A stretch of 64,000 bases of DNA from Coraliomargarita sp. (GTDB taxonomy: Bacteria > Verrucomicrobiota > Verrucomicrobiia > Opitutales > UBA953): positions 372,001-436,000 of the forward strand of contig JAHEJL010000002.1 in the NCBI GenBank assembly GCA_024638885.1, given 5' to 3'. Under the pieces are notes generated by a model. The model did no database searches and was not told the origin of the DNA. It saw only the letters and a list, made by a program, of their open reading frames with translations. Numbering within the stretch: position 1 is the first letter of the stretch; each line of letters opens with the position of its first letter. Below, piece after piece: positions 1-8,437 of the stretch. The position numbers and the translations under genes are program-made.

Positions 1-965
1 TGAAACTCGTCGTCACCGGCGCTTCCGGATTCCTTGGTCGTGAGGTCTGCCTCGCCGCCCTGCGTCGCGGACACCAGGTGCTGGCTCTCGGCGGTTCCCG
101 TGCGCCGATCGTCCCGGACGTGAAGCAGGCCCGCCCCTTCGACCTTTGCGACGAGGCCGCGCTCGAGGCCCTCATCCTCGAGGAGTTTCCGCACGCCGTC
201 GTGCACTGCGCCGCCCTGCCGACCATCGAGACCTGCCTCGCCGAGCCCGATCGCGCCAGGAAGCTGAACACGGAGGTCCCGAAGAAACTCGCCCAGCTAT
301 GCTTCCACCTTGGCGCCAAGCTCGTGCATCTTTCCACCGACACCGTGTTCGACGGCGTCGCCGGCAACTATCAGCCGACCGACAAGCCCGCGCCGCTGAA
401 CCTCTACGGCGAAACCAAGGCGGCGGCCGAAGTCGAGGTCCTGCGCTTCGGGCGCGAACACGCGGCGGTCCTGCGCACTTCGCCGATCATCGGTAATTCG
501 GTGACCGGCGACCGGGGGTTGCATGAGCGCCTGTTCGCTTCCTGGAAGGAAGGTCGTCCGGCCACCCTTTTCACCGACGAGATCCGCCAGCCGGTCGAAG
601 TCTCCAACCTGGCCGACGTGACCATCGAGCTCTGCGAGCGCACCAACCTCAACGGCTTGTTCCACTGGGCCGGCACCGAGGCGATGAGCCGACATGAGAT
701 CGGCGTCCGGATCGCCCGTCATTTCGGCCTCGACGCCGATACGCTCGTGAAGGCGACCAGCCGGGCCGAAGTCCCCTCGGCGGCCTCCCGTCCGCGCGAC
801 CTGAGCCTTCGCCTCCACCCTTTGTCCGGCAAACTGCGCACCCAGGCCCAATCCTTCGAGGAACAGCTCGCCCAGCTCCGCGTTCCGCGCGGCAGCGAAG
901 ACTGGTATGAGCGTACGACCCGCCGAAAGGTCGTGCGTCGCCTGGAAAAAGGCGTAGACTTCTGA
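1..965 (+). CDS. RmlD-like NAD(P)-dependent sugar reductase/epimerase (SDR), missing only the first base
   Basis: Extended short-chain dehydrogenase of the dTDP-4-dehydrorhamnose reductase (RmlD) type, which reduces or epimerises a nucleotide-linked sugar. The window begins with 'tgaaactc', so the A of the ATG lies just upstream; the reading frame continues from base 3. The N-terminus has the Rossmann glycine motif TGASGFLG. Further on are the HLSTDTVFDG segment and the YGETK active-site motif (YxxxK), all typical of RmlD relatives. Total length is about 321 residues. The lipoate ligase starts 2 bases after the stop codon, so the two are probably co-transcribed. No other rhamnose pathway genes are in view, so the substrate is unknown; it could equally be an SDR working on another sugar nucleotide. 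Confidence 0.82.
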   Translation, partial: KLVVTGASGFLGREVCLAALRRGHQVLALGGSRAPIVPDVKQARPFDLCDEAALEALILEEFPHAVVHCAALPTIETCLAEPDRARKLNTEVPKKLAQLCFHLGAKLVHLSTDTVFDGVAGNYQPTDKPAPLNLYGETKAAAEVEVLRFGREHAAVLRTSPIIGNSVTGDRGLHERLFASWKEGRPATLFTDEIRQPVEVSNLADVTIELCERTNLNGLFHWAGTEAMSRHEIGVRIARHFGLDADTLVKATSRAEVPSAASRPRDLSLRLHPLSGKLRTQAQSFEEQLAQLRVPRGSEDWYERTTRRKVVRRLEKGVDF

Positions 966-967
966 GC

Positions 968-1663
968 ATGGACGTCCTCCCGCGCCAAGCCGCCGACGCC
1001 GTCGCCAACATGGCGGCGGACCTCATGCTGCTGGAGTTCTATCCGTCGCCGGCGAACATCCGTTTCCGCGCCTACGCTTGGTCCGAGCCGGCTTACACCT
1101 TCGGCGTATCGCAGCCTTGGGCGAAGTATCGCGCGCTGGTGCCGGCCCGCTATCAGTTGGTGCGCCGCTGCACCGGCGGCGGCCTGGTCTCCCACCTCGA
1201 CGACTGGACGTTCGCCTTGGTCATCCCGCCCGAGCACCCTCTTTTCAAGGCCGACGCCATGGCCAGCTACGCCGCCGTGCATGAGGCTTTGCTGCAGGCG
1301 CTCCTCCGCCAAGGCCAGCCCGTGAAGCTCGCCCCGATGCCTGCAGGCACGCGCGAATTCCAGTCGCCGGACGATTGCTCCCGCCGTGCCGAACCGAACG
1401 ATCTCGTCCGTGCCGATGATGGCCGCAAGGTCGCCGGCGCCGCCCAGAAGCGGAACCGCAAAGGCCTGCTCGTCGAAGGTTACGTCTGGCGTCCTTTCCT
1501 GGCCGGTTGCGACTGGGAACGTTTCGAGAAGGATTTCGTCCAGGCCCTCAGCCAGGTGCTGCAGAGCCCGGCACGCGCCGTCGCCGAACCGATCTACAAT
1601 CAGTTCGACCACGAAGCGACCTGGGGGAAGTTCTCCGCGCGCGAGTGGAACGAGCGGATCTAA
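968..1663 (+). CDS. Lipoate-protein ligase A family (LplA/LipM-like)
   Basis: Biotin/lipoyl-ligase fold protein of 231 residues. The motifs RRCTGGGLVSH (near residues 60-70) and RKVAGAAQKR (near residue 155) correspond to the family's RRxTGG and K-x-x-G-x-A-Q signatures; the lysine of the second contacts the lipoyl-AMP or octanoyl group in characterised enzymes. It should attach lipoate or octanoate to carrier domains. A clear client in this window is the E2 subunit at 30963-32234. Whether it is a true ligase using free lipoate or an octanoyltransferase cannot be told from sequence alone. It follows the upstream SDR gene by 2 bases. Its stop codon overlaps the stop codon of convergent mutS. 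Confidence 0.8.
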   Translation: MDVLPRQAADAVANMAADLMLLEFYPSPANIRFRAYAWSEPAYTFGVSQPWAKYRALVPARYQLVRRCTGGGLVSHLDDWTFALVIPPEHPLFKADAMASYAAVHEALLQALLRQGQPVKLAPMPAGTREFQSPDDCSRRAEPNDLVRADDGRKVAGAAQKRNRKGLLVEGYVWRPFLAGCDWERFEKDFVQALSQVLQSPARAVAEPIYNQFDHEATWGKFSAREWNERI

Positions 1664-4239
1664 GCGAAGAGATCGAGTTCCGGTCCCGCTTCCTTGGTCT
1701 TCGGCTTGGCCGCAGCGGCCTTCTTGGGCTCGGCGGGAGGCTTGACCCCTTCGGGCATCGGCAACGCCTTGGCGGGCAAACCTGAGCCTGCCTCCAGGCC
1801 GCCGAGGATCTCCCGGGCGCGCTGGACGACCGCCGGGGGCATGCCAGCCAGCCGGGCGACCTGAATTCCGTAAGACCGGTCGGCCGCGCCGGGGACGACC
1901 CGACGGACGAAGACGATCTCATCCTTCCATTCCTTCACGGCCACGGACCAGTTGCGCAGACGCTTCATCGAATCAGCAAGTTTGGTCAGTTCGTGGTAGT
2001 GCGTGGCGAATAGGGTCCGTGGGCCGGCCTCGGCGCCGCCATGCAGGTGTTCGGCCACCGCCCAGGCGATGCTGATGCCGTCGTAAGTGCTGGTGCCGCG
2101 GCCGATCTCGTCGAGGACGACGAGCGAACGGGTCGTGGCGTTGTTCAGGATGTTCGCGGTCTCATTCATCTCGACCATGAAGGTCGAGTTACCACGGGAA
2201 AGCTCATCCGAGGCGCCGACGCGGCAGAAGATACGGTCGACCAGTCCGACGCGGGCGGAAGCGGCCGGCACCCAGCAACCGAGGTGCGCGAGCATGGCGA
2301 TCAAGGCGACCTGACGGATGTAGGTCGACTTGCCGGCCATGTTGGGTCCGGTAAGGAGCGCGATCTGCTCGCCGGTGCTGCTGAGGCGGGTGTCGTTCGG
2401 CACGAAGGATCCGGCGCCGGGACGCGACTGCAGCATGCGTTCCACGACGGGATGTCGGCCCTGCTCGATTTCGAGGATGTCGGAGTCGTCGACGACGGGC
2501 TTGGTCCAGTTGGCCTCGCGGGCCAGTTCGGCCCAGCCACGCAGGATGTCGACCTCCGCCACGGCCTGGGCCGTCGCGAGCAAGGATTCGGTGCGGGCGA
2601 TGACCTCGGCGAGCAAGGCCTGGAAAAGTTCGGTCTCGCGGGCGAGGGCCTGCTCGTCGGCGCGCAACACCTCGCGCTCCTTGGTGCGAAGCTCCTCGGT
2701 GGTGAAACGCTCCGCGTTCACCATCGTCTGCTTGCGGATATAGTCTGCCGGGACGGAGGCCAGGTTGGCCTTGGTGATCTCGATGGCGTAGCCGAAGGCG
2801 CCGTTGTAGCGGACCTTGAGCGACTTGATGCCCGTGCGATTCTGTTCGTTGCGCTCGAACTCGGCGATCCACCCCTTGCTGTCGGAAGCGAGCGAACGGA
2901 GACGGTCGAGTTCGGCATCGAAGCCGGCGCGGAGCGCGCCGCCTTCGCTCAGGTCGACGGGCAGTTCGTCGCCGAGGGCGGCTTCGAGACGCGCCAGCAA
3001 GGCGGGCTCAGGATCGATGCGGCCGGCCTGGCCGGCCAAAGCGCCGCCGGGCAAAGCCAGCAGCTCCTCGCGGATCGGAGGCAACGAGCGGAGCGTGTCG
3101 CGGACCCCGCCGAGTTCCCGCGGGTTGCGGAGACGATTCTGCAGGCGCGCGAGGATGCGGGCGATGTCACGCACGCCGCGCAGGGATTCGCCGACCCGCG
3201 ATGATGCGCCCGGGTGCTTGAAGAATTCGCCGACGGCATCCTGCCGCTGGGCGATCGTCGCGAGGTCCGTCGAGGGTTCGGCCAGCCACAGCGCCAACAG
3301 CCGGGCGCCTGAAGGGGTTTCGGTCCGATCGATCGTCTCGAGCAAGGAGCCCTCGCGCTGACCGTTGGACGAGGCGAAGAGCTCGAGGTTGCGGGAGGAA
3401 GCCGCATCGAGCAGGACCGAAGAGCCGAGCTTCGTCTCGATGAGGCGGAAGAGGTTCTTCGGGCGATCGCAGAGCGAGTCGGTGACGTACCCTAGGACCG
3501 CGCCGGCCGGACCCAGCGCCGGATGCTCGTCCGTCAGGCCGAAGCCGGCCAGACCATGGACCGAAAGCGTCTGGGCGACGAGCCGGGCGCCCGCGGCGCC
3601 GTCGAAATTCCAACCGGGCAGACGGGAGACCGCCCTGCCCTGCAGGAAGACTTCCAACGCCTCGCGATCGGCCGGCGAAGGTTCAAGGCCTTCGGGCAGG
3701 ATGATCTCACGGGGCGACACCGAATGGAGCAAAGGCAGGAGACGGGCCGGCGAGCTGTCCGTCGCCAGGCGGAAGTCCGCGGTCGAGACATCGAGCCAGG
3801 AGGCGTGCCAACCCTGTTTGTCCCACGAGAGCGCCGCGAGGTAGTTGCCGCGACGGGAATCCAGCTGCGAGTCCTCCAGCGCGGTACCGGGCGTCAGGAT
3901 GCGGGTCAGGCCACGGCGAACGAGCTTGCCGGCGACCGGCGCCTCGAGCTGATCGCAGATGGCGACCTTCCAGCCGGCGGCGAGCAGGCGGTTGACGTAG
4001 GCAGGCGCGGCATGATGCGGCAGTCCCGCCATCGGGGTCTCATGGCGCTTGGTCAGCGTCAGGCCGAGGACCTTGGCCGCGATCTCGGCGTCCTCCCCGA
4101 AGACTTCGTAGAAATCGCCTAGGCGGAAGAGCAAGATGGTCCCCGCCGCGAGCTTCTCGCGAAACTCGCGGTATTGCCGCTGCATCGGGGTTTCTTTTTC
4201 CACTGGGTGGAGCGAAACTGCCCGCAAACGCAGGCGCAA
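1660..4239 (-). CDS. mutS: DNA mismatch repair ATPase MutS
   Basis: Mismatch-recognition protein. The N-terminus carries the mismatch-contact region (RLGDFYEVF). The Walker A motif TGPNMAGKSTYIRQ lies near residue 630 and the Walker B/signature VVLDEIGRGTSTYDG near 710. The C-terminus ends ELDLFA after a lysine/alanine-rich linker, resembling the beta-clamp/C-terminal tail of other MutS proteins. Length of about 850 residues is normal. The longest frame starts at TTG (4239), with an AGGGAAGGG stretch upstream. GTG at 4203 and ATG at 4185 are alternatives, and family alignment would put the conserved start close to the GTG. It lies 42 bases downstream of the PIN-PhoH gene on the same strand. 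No mutL is in the window. Confidence 0.96.
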   Translation of the reverse strand: MRLRLRAVSLHPVEKETPMQRQYREFREKLAAGTILLFRLGDFYEVFGEDAEIAAKVLGLTLTKRHETPMAGLPHHAAPAYVNRLLAAGWKVAICDQLEAPVAGKLVRRGLTRILTPGTALEDSQLDSRRGNYLAALSWDKQGWHASWLDVSTADFRLATDSSPARLLPLLHSVSPREIILPEGLEPSPADREALEVFLQGRAVSRLPGWNFDGAAGARLVAQTLSVHGLAGFGLTDEHPALGPAGAVLGYVTDSLCDRPKNLFRLIETKLGSSVLLDAASSRNLELFASSNGQREGSLLETIDRTETPSGARLLALWLAEPSTDLATIAQRQDAVGEFFKHPGASSRVGESLRGVRDIARILARLQNRLRNPRELGGVRDTLRSLPPIREELLALPGGALAGQAGRIDPEPALLARLEAALGDELPVDLSEGGALRAGFDAELDRLRSLASDSKGWIAEFERNEQNRTGIKSLKVRYNGAFGYAIEITKANLASVPADYIRKQTMVNAERFTTEELRTKEREVLRADEQALARETELFQALLAEVIARTESLLATAQAVAEVDILRGWAELAREANWTKPVVDDSDILEIEQGRHPVVERMLQSRPGAGSFVPNDTRLSSTGEQIALLTGPNMAGKSTYIRQVALIAMLAHLGCWVPAASARVGLVDRIFCRVGASDELSRGNSTFMVEMNETANILNNATTRSLVVLDEIGRGTSTYDGISIAWAVAEHLHGGAEAGPRTLFATHYHELTKLADSMKRLRNWSVAVKEWKDEIVFVRRVVPGAADRSYGIQVARLAGMPPAVVQRAREILGGLEAGSGLPAKALPMPEGVKPPAEPKKAAAAKPKTKEAGPELDLFA

Positions 4240-4281
4240 GAACGGACTACCCTTCCCTGGCCCGGCGGGCCGGGAAGTTGC

Positions 4282-5826
4282 TCACATCAGCTGGGCGGCG
4301 AGTTCGGACAGCGGGCTGCGGACGCCGTTGATCAGGCGGACGTTGGCCGTGATGGCGTGGCCCTTCATGCGCTCATGGGTATGGATGAGGCCGTTGGACT
4401 TGCCGTCGAGGTAAGGGGTGTCGACCTGGTCGAGGTCGCCGATGAGCACGACCTTGGAGCCTTCGCCGATGCGCGTGATGACCGTCTTGGCCTCGTGGGG
4501 CGTCATGTTCTGCGCCTCGTCGACGATCATGAAGGCATGGCCGATGGAACGACCGCGGATGAACGTCATCGCCTCGATCTCGATCAGGCCGGAATCGATG
4601 AGCCACTGGTAAGGCTTGCGGGGCTGGTTGATGGCCTGGAACTGCGAACCGAAGATCGGCTGCGGGGCCTTCATCGCCTGGGCCTTCTTCTGGCGGCGCT
4701 GCGAATCGGTGGCGACGGCTTCCTTGGCGGTCGGCGTCGGGGCGGCGTTGCCGTTCTTGGAGAACAGCACCTCGAGGTTGTCGAAGTAAGGCTGGATGTA
4801 AGGAGAGAGCTTTTCTTCCTTCGAACCCGGCAGCGCGCCGATGTCCTTGCCGATCTGGACGACCGGGCGGGAGACGTAGAGTTTCTTGTAAGGCGAGAAG
4901 TCGCTGAGCACCTGGGACAGCGCGGCGGCGATCGACAGGAAGGTCTTGCCCGTGCCCGCGCGACCGAAGCAGGTCACGAGACGGATCTCCGGGTTAAGCA
5001 GCGCGTCCAGGAAGATCCACTGTTCGAAGTTCTTAGGGATGACTCGCATGCCGCGGGGCATCTGCAGGCCCTTGCGGGCGCCGCTGTCGGCGGACATGAA
5101 CTCGCGATAGAGGCCGAGCGGGACGAACGCGCCTTCGCCGACATGGCGGGCCGGCTCCGTCCATGAGTCGGACGTGAACATCACGTATTCGTTCATGATG
5201 AGCGGCGGCTCTTCCTTCACCTTGACCTGCACCTGGCCGAGCTCACGGAAGTCGCGCATGGCGGCGGCCGAGACCTTGATCGTGCGGTATTCGCCCTCGT
5301 CGCTCGTCTCGACGCGATCGTTGCGGTAATCCTGGACGTCCATCCCGAGCGCCTGGGCCTTGAGGGCCATGCAGGCGTCCTTGGTGACCAGGACCACCGG
5401 GCCCTTCGAGGTGTCGCGCAGGTAGATCGCCGAGGCGATGATACGGTGGTCAGGCGCGTCGACCTGCATGAAGACCGCGCGGACGCGTTCGGCCTTGGCG
5501 CCGTTGAAATGGTCGCGGATCAGCGATTCGTTGATGACGATGCGGAGCTCGCCGCCGTCGCGCAGCTTGGCGTGCAACGCGCTGGGCTTGTTCGCGTCGC
5601 CCTCGGCGATCTCCTTGAGCGAACGGTTCTCGAAAAGACTCCGGATGGAGCGATTGACGCGGCGGGCGCTGGCGCCGAGCTGACCTTGCTGGGTCTTCAG
5701 ACGATCGAGTTCGGACAAGACCTCGACGGGCACCGCGACGATGTGCTCATCGAACTTGAACAGGGACTCGGGATCGTGAATCAGTACGTTGGTGTCCAGG
5801 ACGTAAGTCTTTTTCACGTCACTCAC
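4282..5826 (-). CDS. PIN domain plus PhoH-family ATPase (YlaK/PhoH2 type)
   Basis: Two-domain protein of 514 residues. The N-terminal PIN nuclease domain begins with VLDTNVLIHDP, with conserved acidic residues. The C-terminal PhoH ATPase has Walker A GRAGTGKTFLS near residue 290 and Walker B MIVDEAQNMTP near 435, then the GDLDQVDTP sensor segment. Characterised PhoH2 proteins are RNA helicase/RNases, so a role in RNA processing is likely. A variable linker of about residues 350-390 separates the two halves of the ATPase. The start is GTG. It is upstream of mutS on the same strand and 38 bases downstream of the DUF971 gene, so the three may form one operon. Confidence 0.92.
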   Translation of the reverse strand: MSDVKKTYVLDTNVLIHDPESLFKFDEHIVAVPVEVLSELDRLKTQQGQLGASARRVNRSIRSLFENRSLKEIAEGDANKPSALHAKLRDGGELRIVINESLIRDHFNGAKAERVRAVFMQVDAPDHRIIASAIYLRDTSKGPVVLVTKDACMALKAQALGMDVQDYRNDRVETSDEGEYRTIKVSAAAMRDFRELGQVQVKVKEEPPLIMNEYVMFTSDSWTEPARHVGEGAFVPLGLYREFMSADSGARKGLQMPRGMRVIPKNFEQWIFLDALLNPEIRLVTCFGRAGTGKTFLSIAAALSQVLSDFSPYKKLYVSRPVVQIGKDIGALPGSKEEKLSPYIQPYFDNLEVLFSKNGNAAPTPTAKEAVATDSQRRQKKAQAMKAPQPIFGSQFQAINQPRKPYQWLIDSGLIEIEAMTFIRGRSIGHAFMIVDEAQNMTPHEAKTVITRIGEGSKVVLIGDLDQVDTPYLDGKSNGLIHTHERMKGHAITANVRLINGVRSPLSELAAQLM

Positions 5827-5864
5827 CGTAAACGAATCCCCGGACTGGGCAATCCGTAAAGAGA

Positions 5865-6167
5865 TTATTTCGGTTCCTCGATACCGCGCAGATAGTCCCA
5901 GCTATAGATGCCGGTCCGATGTCCGTCGCTGAACTCGAAGGTCACGGCATAGTTGCCGATGCGGCTCATTCCGGTGACGGTGACCCCCGGGAAGCGCCGC
6001 GGTCCGTCCCCGCCCCAGCGCTGGCCGAGGATGTCGACCTCGCCCATGTTCTCGGCGCTGGGCGAAAGCTCGCGGAGAAGCTCGGCGCGCAGGCACTGTT
6101 CCAGTCCGTCCTCCCACGTGATGGCCACGAAGTCTCCGATGATCTGCAGGTCGCGTGGCGGGCGCAT
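5865..6167 (-). CDS. DUF971 (GBBH-like N-terminal domain) protein
   Basis: Small single-domain protein of 100 residues. It matches the DUF971/gamma-butyrobetaine hydroxylase N-terminal-like family: an ITWEDG segment near the start and the diagnostic FSDGHRTGIYSWDYLRG near the end. The same domain occurs in proteins tied to iron-sulfur cluster handling and alone as a conserved bacterial hypothetical. No cysteine motif argues for metal binding here. It is the first gene of a minus-strand run leading into the PIN-PhoH gene and mutS, and it is divergent from ybaB. The biochemical role is unknown. Confidence 0.82.
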   Translation of the reverse strand: MRPPRDLQIIGDFVAITWEDGLEQCLRAELLRELSPSAENMGEVDILGQRWGGDGPRRFPGVTVTGMSRIGNYAVTFEFSDGHRTGIYSWDYLRGIEEPK

Positions 6168-6263
6168 GGGGACAACCTGCGGCCGGAGGCCCCGCTGGCA
6201 AGCAGGGAGCGGACGGCGGGTCTACCTTGACTCCCCCGCCCCGCTCAGGACTCTGGAAGCACT

Positions 6264-6569
6264 ATGGCAGGCGTAGGCAAACTCCTCAAACAGGCCCAGA
6301 AGATGCAGCGTGGCATCGCCGAGGCCCAGCAACAGCTCACCGCGGAGCGACTCGAAGTCTCCCACGGCGGCGGCGCGATCAAGATCACCGTGAACGGCCA
6401 TGGCCTCGTGCTCGCCCTTTCGATCGACCCTGAGTTCATCAAGGAAGACAAGGCCATCGTCGAGCAGGCGCTCGTGGCCGCCTTGCAGGAAGCCTCGGCG
6501 AAGGCCCGCGAACTTCATGAAGCGACGATGTCGAAGGCCACGGCAGGTTTCTCCCTGCCGGGGATGTGA
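6264..6569 (+). CDS. YbaB/EbfC family nucleoid-associated protein
   Basis: DNA-binding, nucleoid-associated protein of 101 residues and normal family length. It has the amphipathic N-terminal helix (LLKQAQKMQRGIAEAQQQL), a short beta segment GGGAIKITVNGHG typical of the family, and a C-terminal helix rich in Ala, Glu and Lys. In other bacteria ybaB commonly sits just before recR, and the same pairing is seen here with a 6-base gap. dnaX, the usual third partner, is not present. It probably acts with RecR as a bicistronic unit, followed by the Rsm22-like gene. Confidence 0.93.
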   Translation: MAGVGKLLKQAQKMQRGIAEAQQQLTAERLEVSHGGGAIKITVNGHGLVLALSIDPEFIKEDKAIVEQALVAALQEASAKARELHEATMSKATAGFSLPGM

Positions 6570-6575
6570 TCGCTC

Positions 6576-7178
6576 GTGACTCCTTCTTTCGACAAGGTCC
6601 GCCAGATCCTGAAGATGCTGCCCGGCATGGGGCATCGGTCCGCCGAGCGCATCGCGTTGCACCTCCTGGTCGAACGTCCGGGCAAGCTCGCCCCGTTGCT
6701 CGAATCCCTGCAGGCCGCCGCCGCCGCGGTCCGTCGCTGCGCCCGTTGCGGCAGCCTCGCCGAGGCCGAACACTGCCCGGTCTGCCTCGACGTGAAGCGC
6801 GACCCTTCCGCGGTCTGCGTGGTCGAACAGGTGCCGGACCTCATGGCGATCGAGCGCTCCGCGGCTTACCGCGGCACCTACCATGTCCTGCATGGCCGCC
6901 TTTCGCCCATCAACGGCGTCGGCCCGGACCAGCTCAACTTGGCGAGCTTCGAGCAACGCCTGAAAGATGAGCCGATCACCGAAGTCGTGCTCGCCCTGGG
7001 CAACGACATCGAAGGCGAAGCCACTTGCCATTACATCAGCGAGGCCATCCATGCCGTCCGCCCGACGATCAAGATCTCGCGCATCGGCTTCGGCCTGCCG
7101 AGCGGCAGCGGGCTGACCTTCGCCGACCCGGCCACGCTGCGCAGCGCGCTGGAGGGACGTCGCGATGTCGCCAACTGA
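6576..7178 (+). CDS. recR: Recombination mediator RecR
   Basis: Component of the RecFOR pathway, which loads RecA at single-stranded gaps. The protein is 200 residues, the normal size. It shows the N-terminal helix-hairpin-helix (MLPGMGHRSAERIALHLL), a C4 zinc finger (CARCGSLAEAEHCPVC, near residues 54-69) and the Toprim domain with VVEQVPDLMAIE and the conserved HVLHGRLSPINGVGP segment. The start is GTG at 6576. Its 3' end overlaps the next gene by 14 bases, implying translational coupling. Confidence 0.96.
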   Translation: MTPSFDKVRQILKMLPGMGHRSAERIALHLLVERPGKLAPLLESLQAAAAAVRRCARCGSLAEAEHCPVCLDVKRDPSAVCVVEQVPDLMAIERSAAYRGTYHVLHGRLSPINGVGPDQLNLASFEQRLKDEPITEVVLALGNDIEGEATCHYISEAIHAVRPTIKISRIGFGLPSGSGLTFADPATLRSALEGRRDVAN

Positions 7179-8334
7179 TTCCCCGATCGCCTACCCCGCG
7201 GTCGCCGAAGCCTTCTGGGTCGGCCAAGCGGAAGCCGTGGCGGAGAAATGCGGGGACGAAGCCCTCGAACGGATGACGCCGGCGGTGGCGCACCTCTCGG
7301 ACCTCTTCACGACCGAACGCCCCGACAAGAAATTCCCCGACTACTTCGCCGACCCGCGACTGGTCGCGGCGTACGGAGTCTTTTTCCTGCCGCAGAGCTT
7401 CACCCGGACCTCCTTCGCGCTCGCCCAGATCTGCGGGCTGCGCGGCTGGAAGCCATCCCGCGCCCGCCCGGCCGTGCTCGACCTCGGTTCGGGCCCGGGC
7501 TCCTGCGGCGTCGCCGCCGCCTACCGTCTGCGTCAAGCCGGCTTCGAGACGGTCGACCTCCATGGCGTCGACAAGTCTCCCTCCGCCTTGGCGGCGATGG
7601 AATCCTTCGCCCACGCCACCCTGGGTGACGCGGTCCAGACCAAGACCAGGATCGGCGATGCTGCGCGCCCTGAGACCTGGCCTGAAGGTCCTTTCGACCT
7701 CATCGTCGCCGGCTTCGTGATGAACGAGATGCCGCAGCTCGATCAAGCCGCCTTGCTCCGCTGGTTCGGCGAACTGAAGGCGAAGCTGGCGCCCGGCGGT
7801 CTCATCCTGATCCTCGAGCCGGCTTTGCGCGTCACGGCCGAACGCCTGCAACGGTTGAGCGACGCCGTCGCCGGCGGCACCATGACCCGCATCGCTCCGG
7901 AGCTGGACGCATTGCCCGATCCGCAGCTGGGCCCGGGCGAACACTGGAGCCATGAGACCCGCGCTTGGGATGCGCCGGCCTCGACCGAGTTCGTCAACCG
8001 TCACCTGCATCGCGACCTCCGGGAAGTCCGCTTCTCTTTCGCGGCCTTCAGCGATGCGCCCCTCAAGGCTCTGCCCGCGGGATTGAGTCGCCTCATCTCC
8101 GACGTGCAGATCATCAAGGGTCTCATCCGTTTCATCTCCATCCGCGACGGGATGATCGAGTCGGTCGAAGTACCGACCCGCGGGTTGTCCAAGCATGAGG
8201 TCAAGAAACTCGCCGCCGGCTTCGGCCGTGGAGATATCGTCCGGCACCCGCATCCGGCCGCCCCGAAGCTTCGTTTGGCGAACCACGACGAATTGACGGT
8301 TTTTTGGACGCCCGAAACCTCGCAGGCACCATAA
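7165..8334 (+). CDS. Rsm22-like small-subunit rRNA methyltransferase family protein
   Basis: Class I SAM-dependent methyltransferase of 389 residues. The SAM motif VLDLGSGPGS is near residue 112; FDLIVAGFVMNEM and LILILEPALR follow. An N-terminal segment with RPDKKFPDYFADPRLVAAYGVFFLP corresponds to the Y-x-x-x-R-x-P/YA region of Rsm22 proteins, which associate with the small ribosomal subunit. The segment that carries the CPHxxxCP cysteines in many Rsm22 proteins reads here as GPGEHWSHETRAW, without cysteines, so an iron-sulfur cluster at that site is unlikely. The gene overlaps recR by 14 bases. Target and catalytic activity are unproven. Confidence 0.72.
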   Translation: MSPTDSPIAYPAVAEAFWVGQAEAVAEKCGDEALERMTPAVAHLSDLFTTERPDKKFPDYFADPRLVAAYGVFFLPQSFTRTSFALAQICGLRGWKPSRARPAVLDLGSGPGSCGVAAAYRLRQAGFETVDLHGVDKSPSALAAMESFAHATLGDAVQTKTRIGDAARPETWPEGPFDLIVAGFVMNEMPQLDQAALLRWFGELKAKLAPGGLILILEPALRVTAERLQRLSDAVAGGTMTRIAPELDALPDPQLGPGEHWSHETRAWDAPASTEFVNRHLHRDLREVRFSFAAFSDAPLKALPAGLSRLISDVQIIKGLIRFISIRDGMIESVEVPTRGLSKHEVKKLAAGFGRGDIVRHPHPAAPKLRLANHDELTVFWTPETSQAP

Positions 8335-8360
8335 TGTAACAATGTAGGCGGGGCATTTGT

Positions 8361-8389
8361 TTGCCTGAAGCCGCTGGGGAGAGTTTAAT
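8361..8389 (+). promoter_or_regulatory. Candidate sigma-70 promoter for ppk
   Basis: A -35-like TTGCCT (8361-8366) is separated by 17 bases from a -10-like TTTAAT (8384-8389). It lies in the 103-base gap before ppk, so transcription would start near 8396 and leave a leader of roughly 40 bases. This is a motif match only. Confidence 0.42.
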
Positions 8390-8437
8390 GGACGAAGTCT
8401 GTCATGCCATCCTGGCTGGCGGCGTCCCGACCTCTCC

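Noticed and set aside
8399..8405. CTGTCAT half-site resembling a Pho box before ppk
   Set aside because: Only one 7-base half is present, it lies downstream of the predicted transcription start, and the second half does not match. It is not enough to claim PhoB control.
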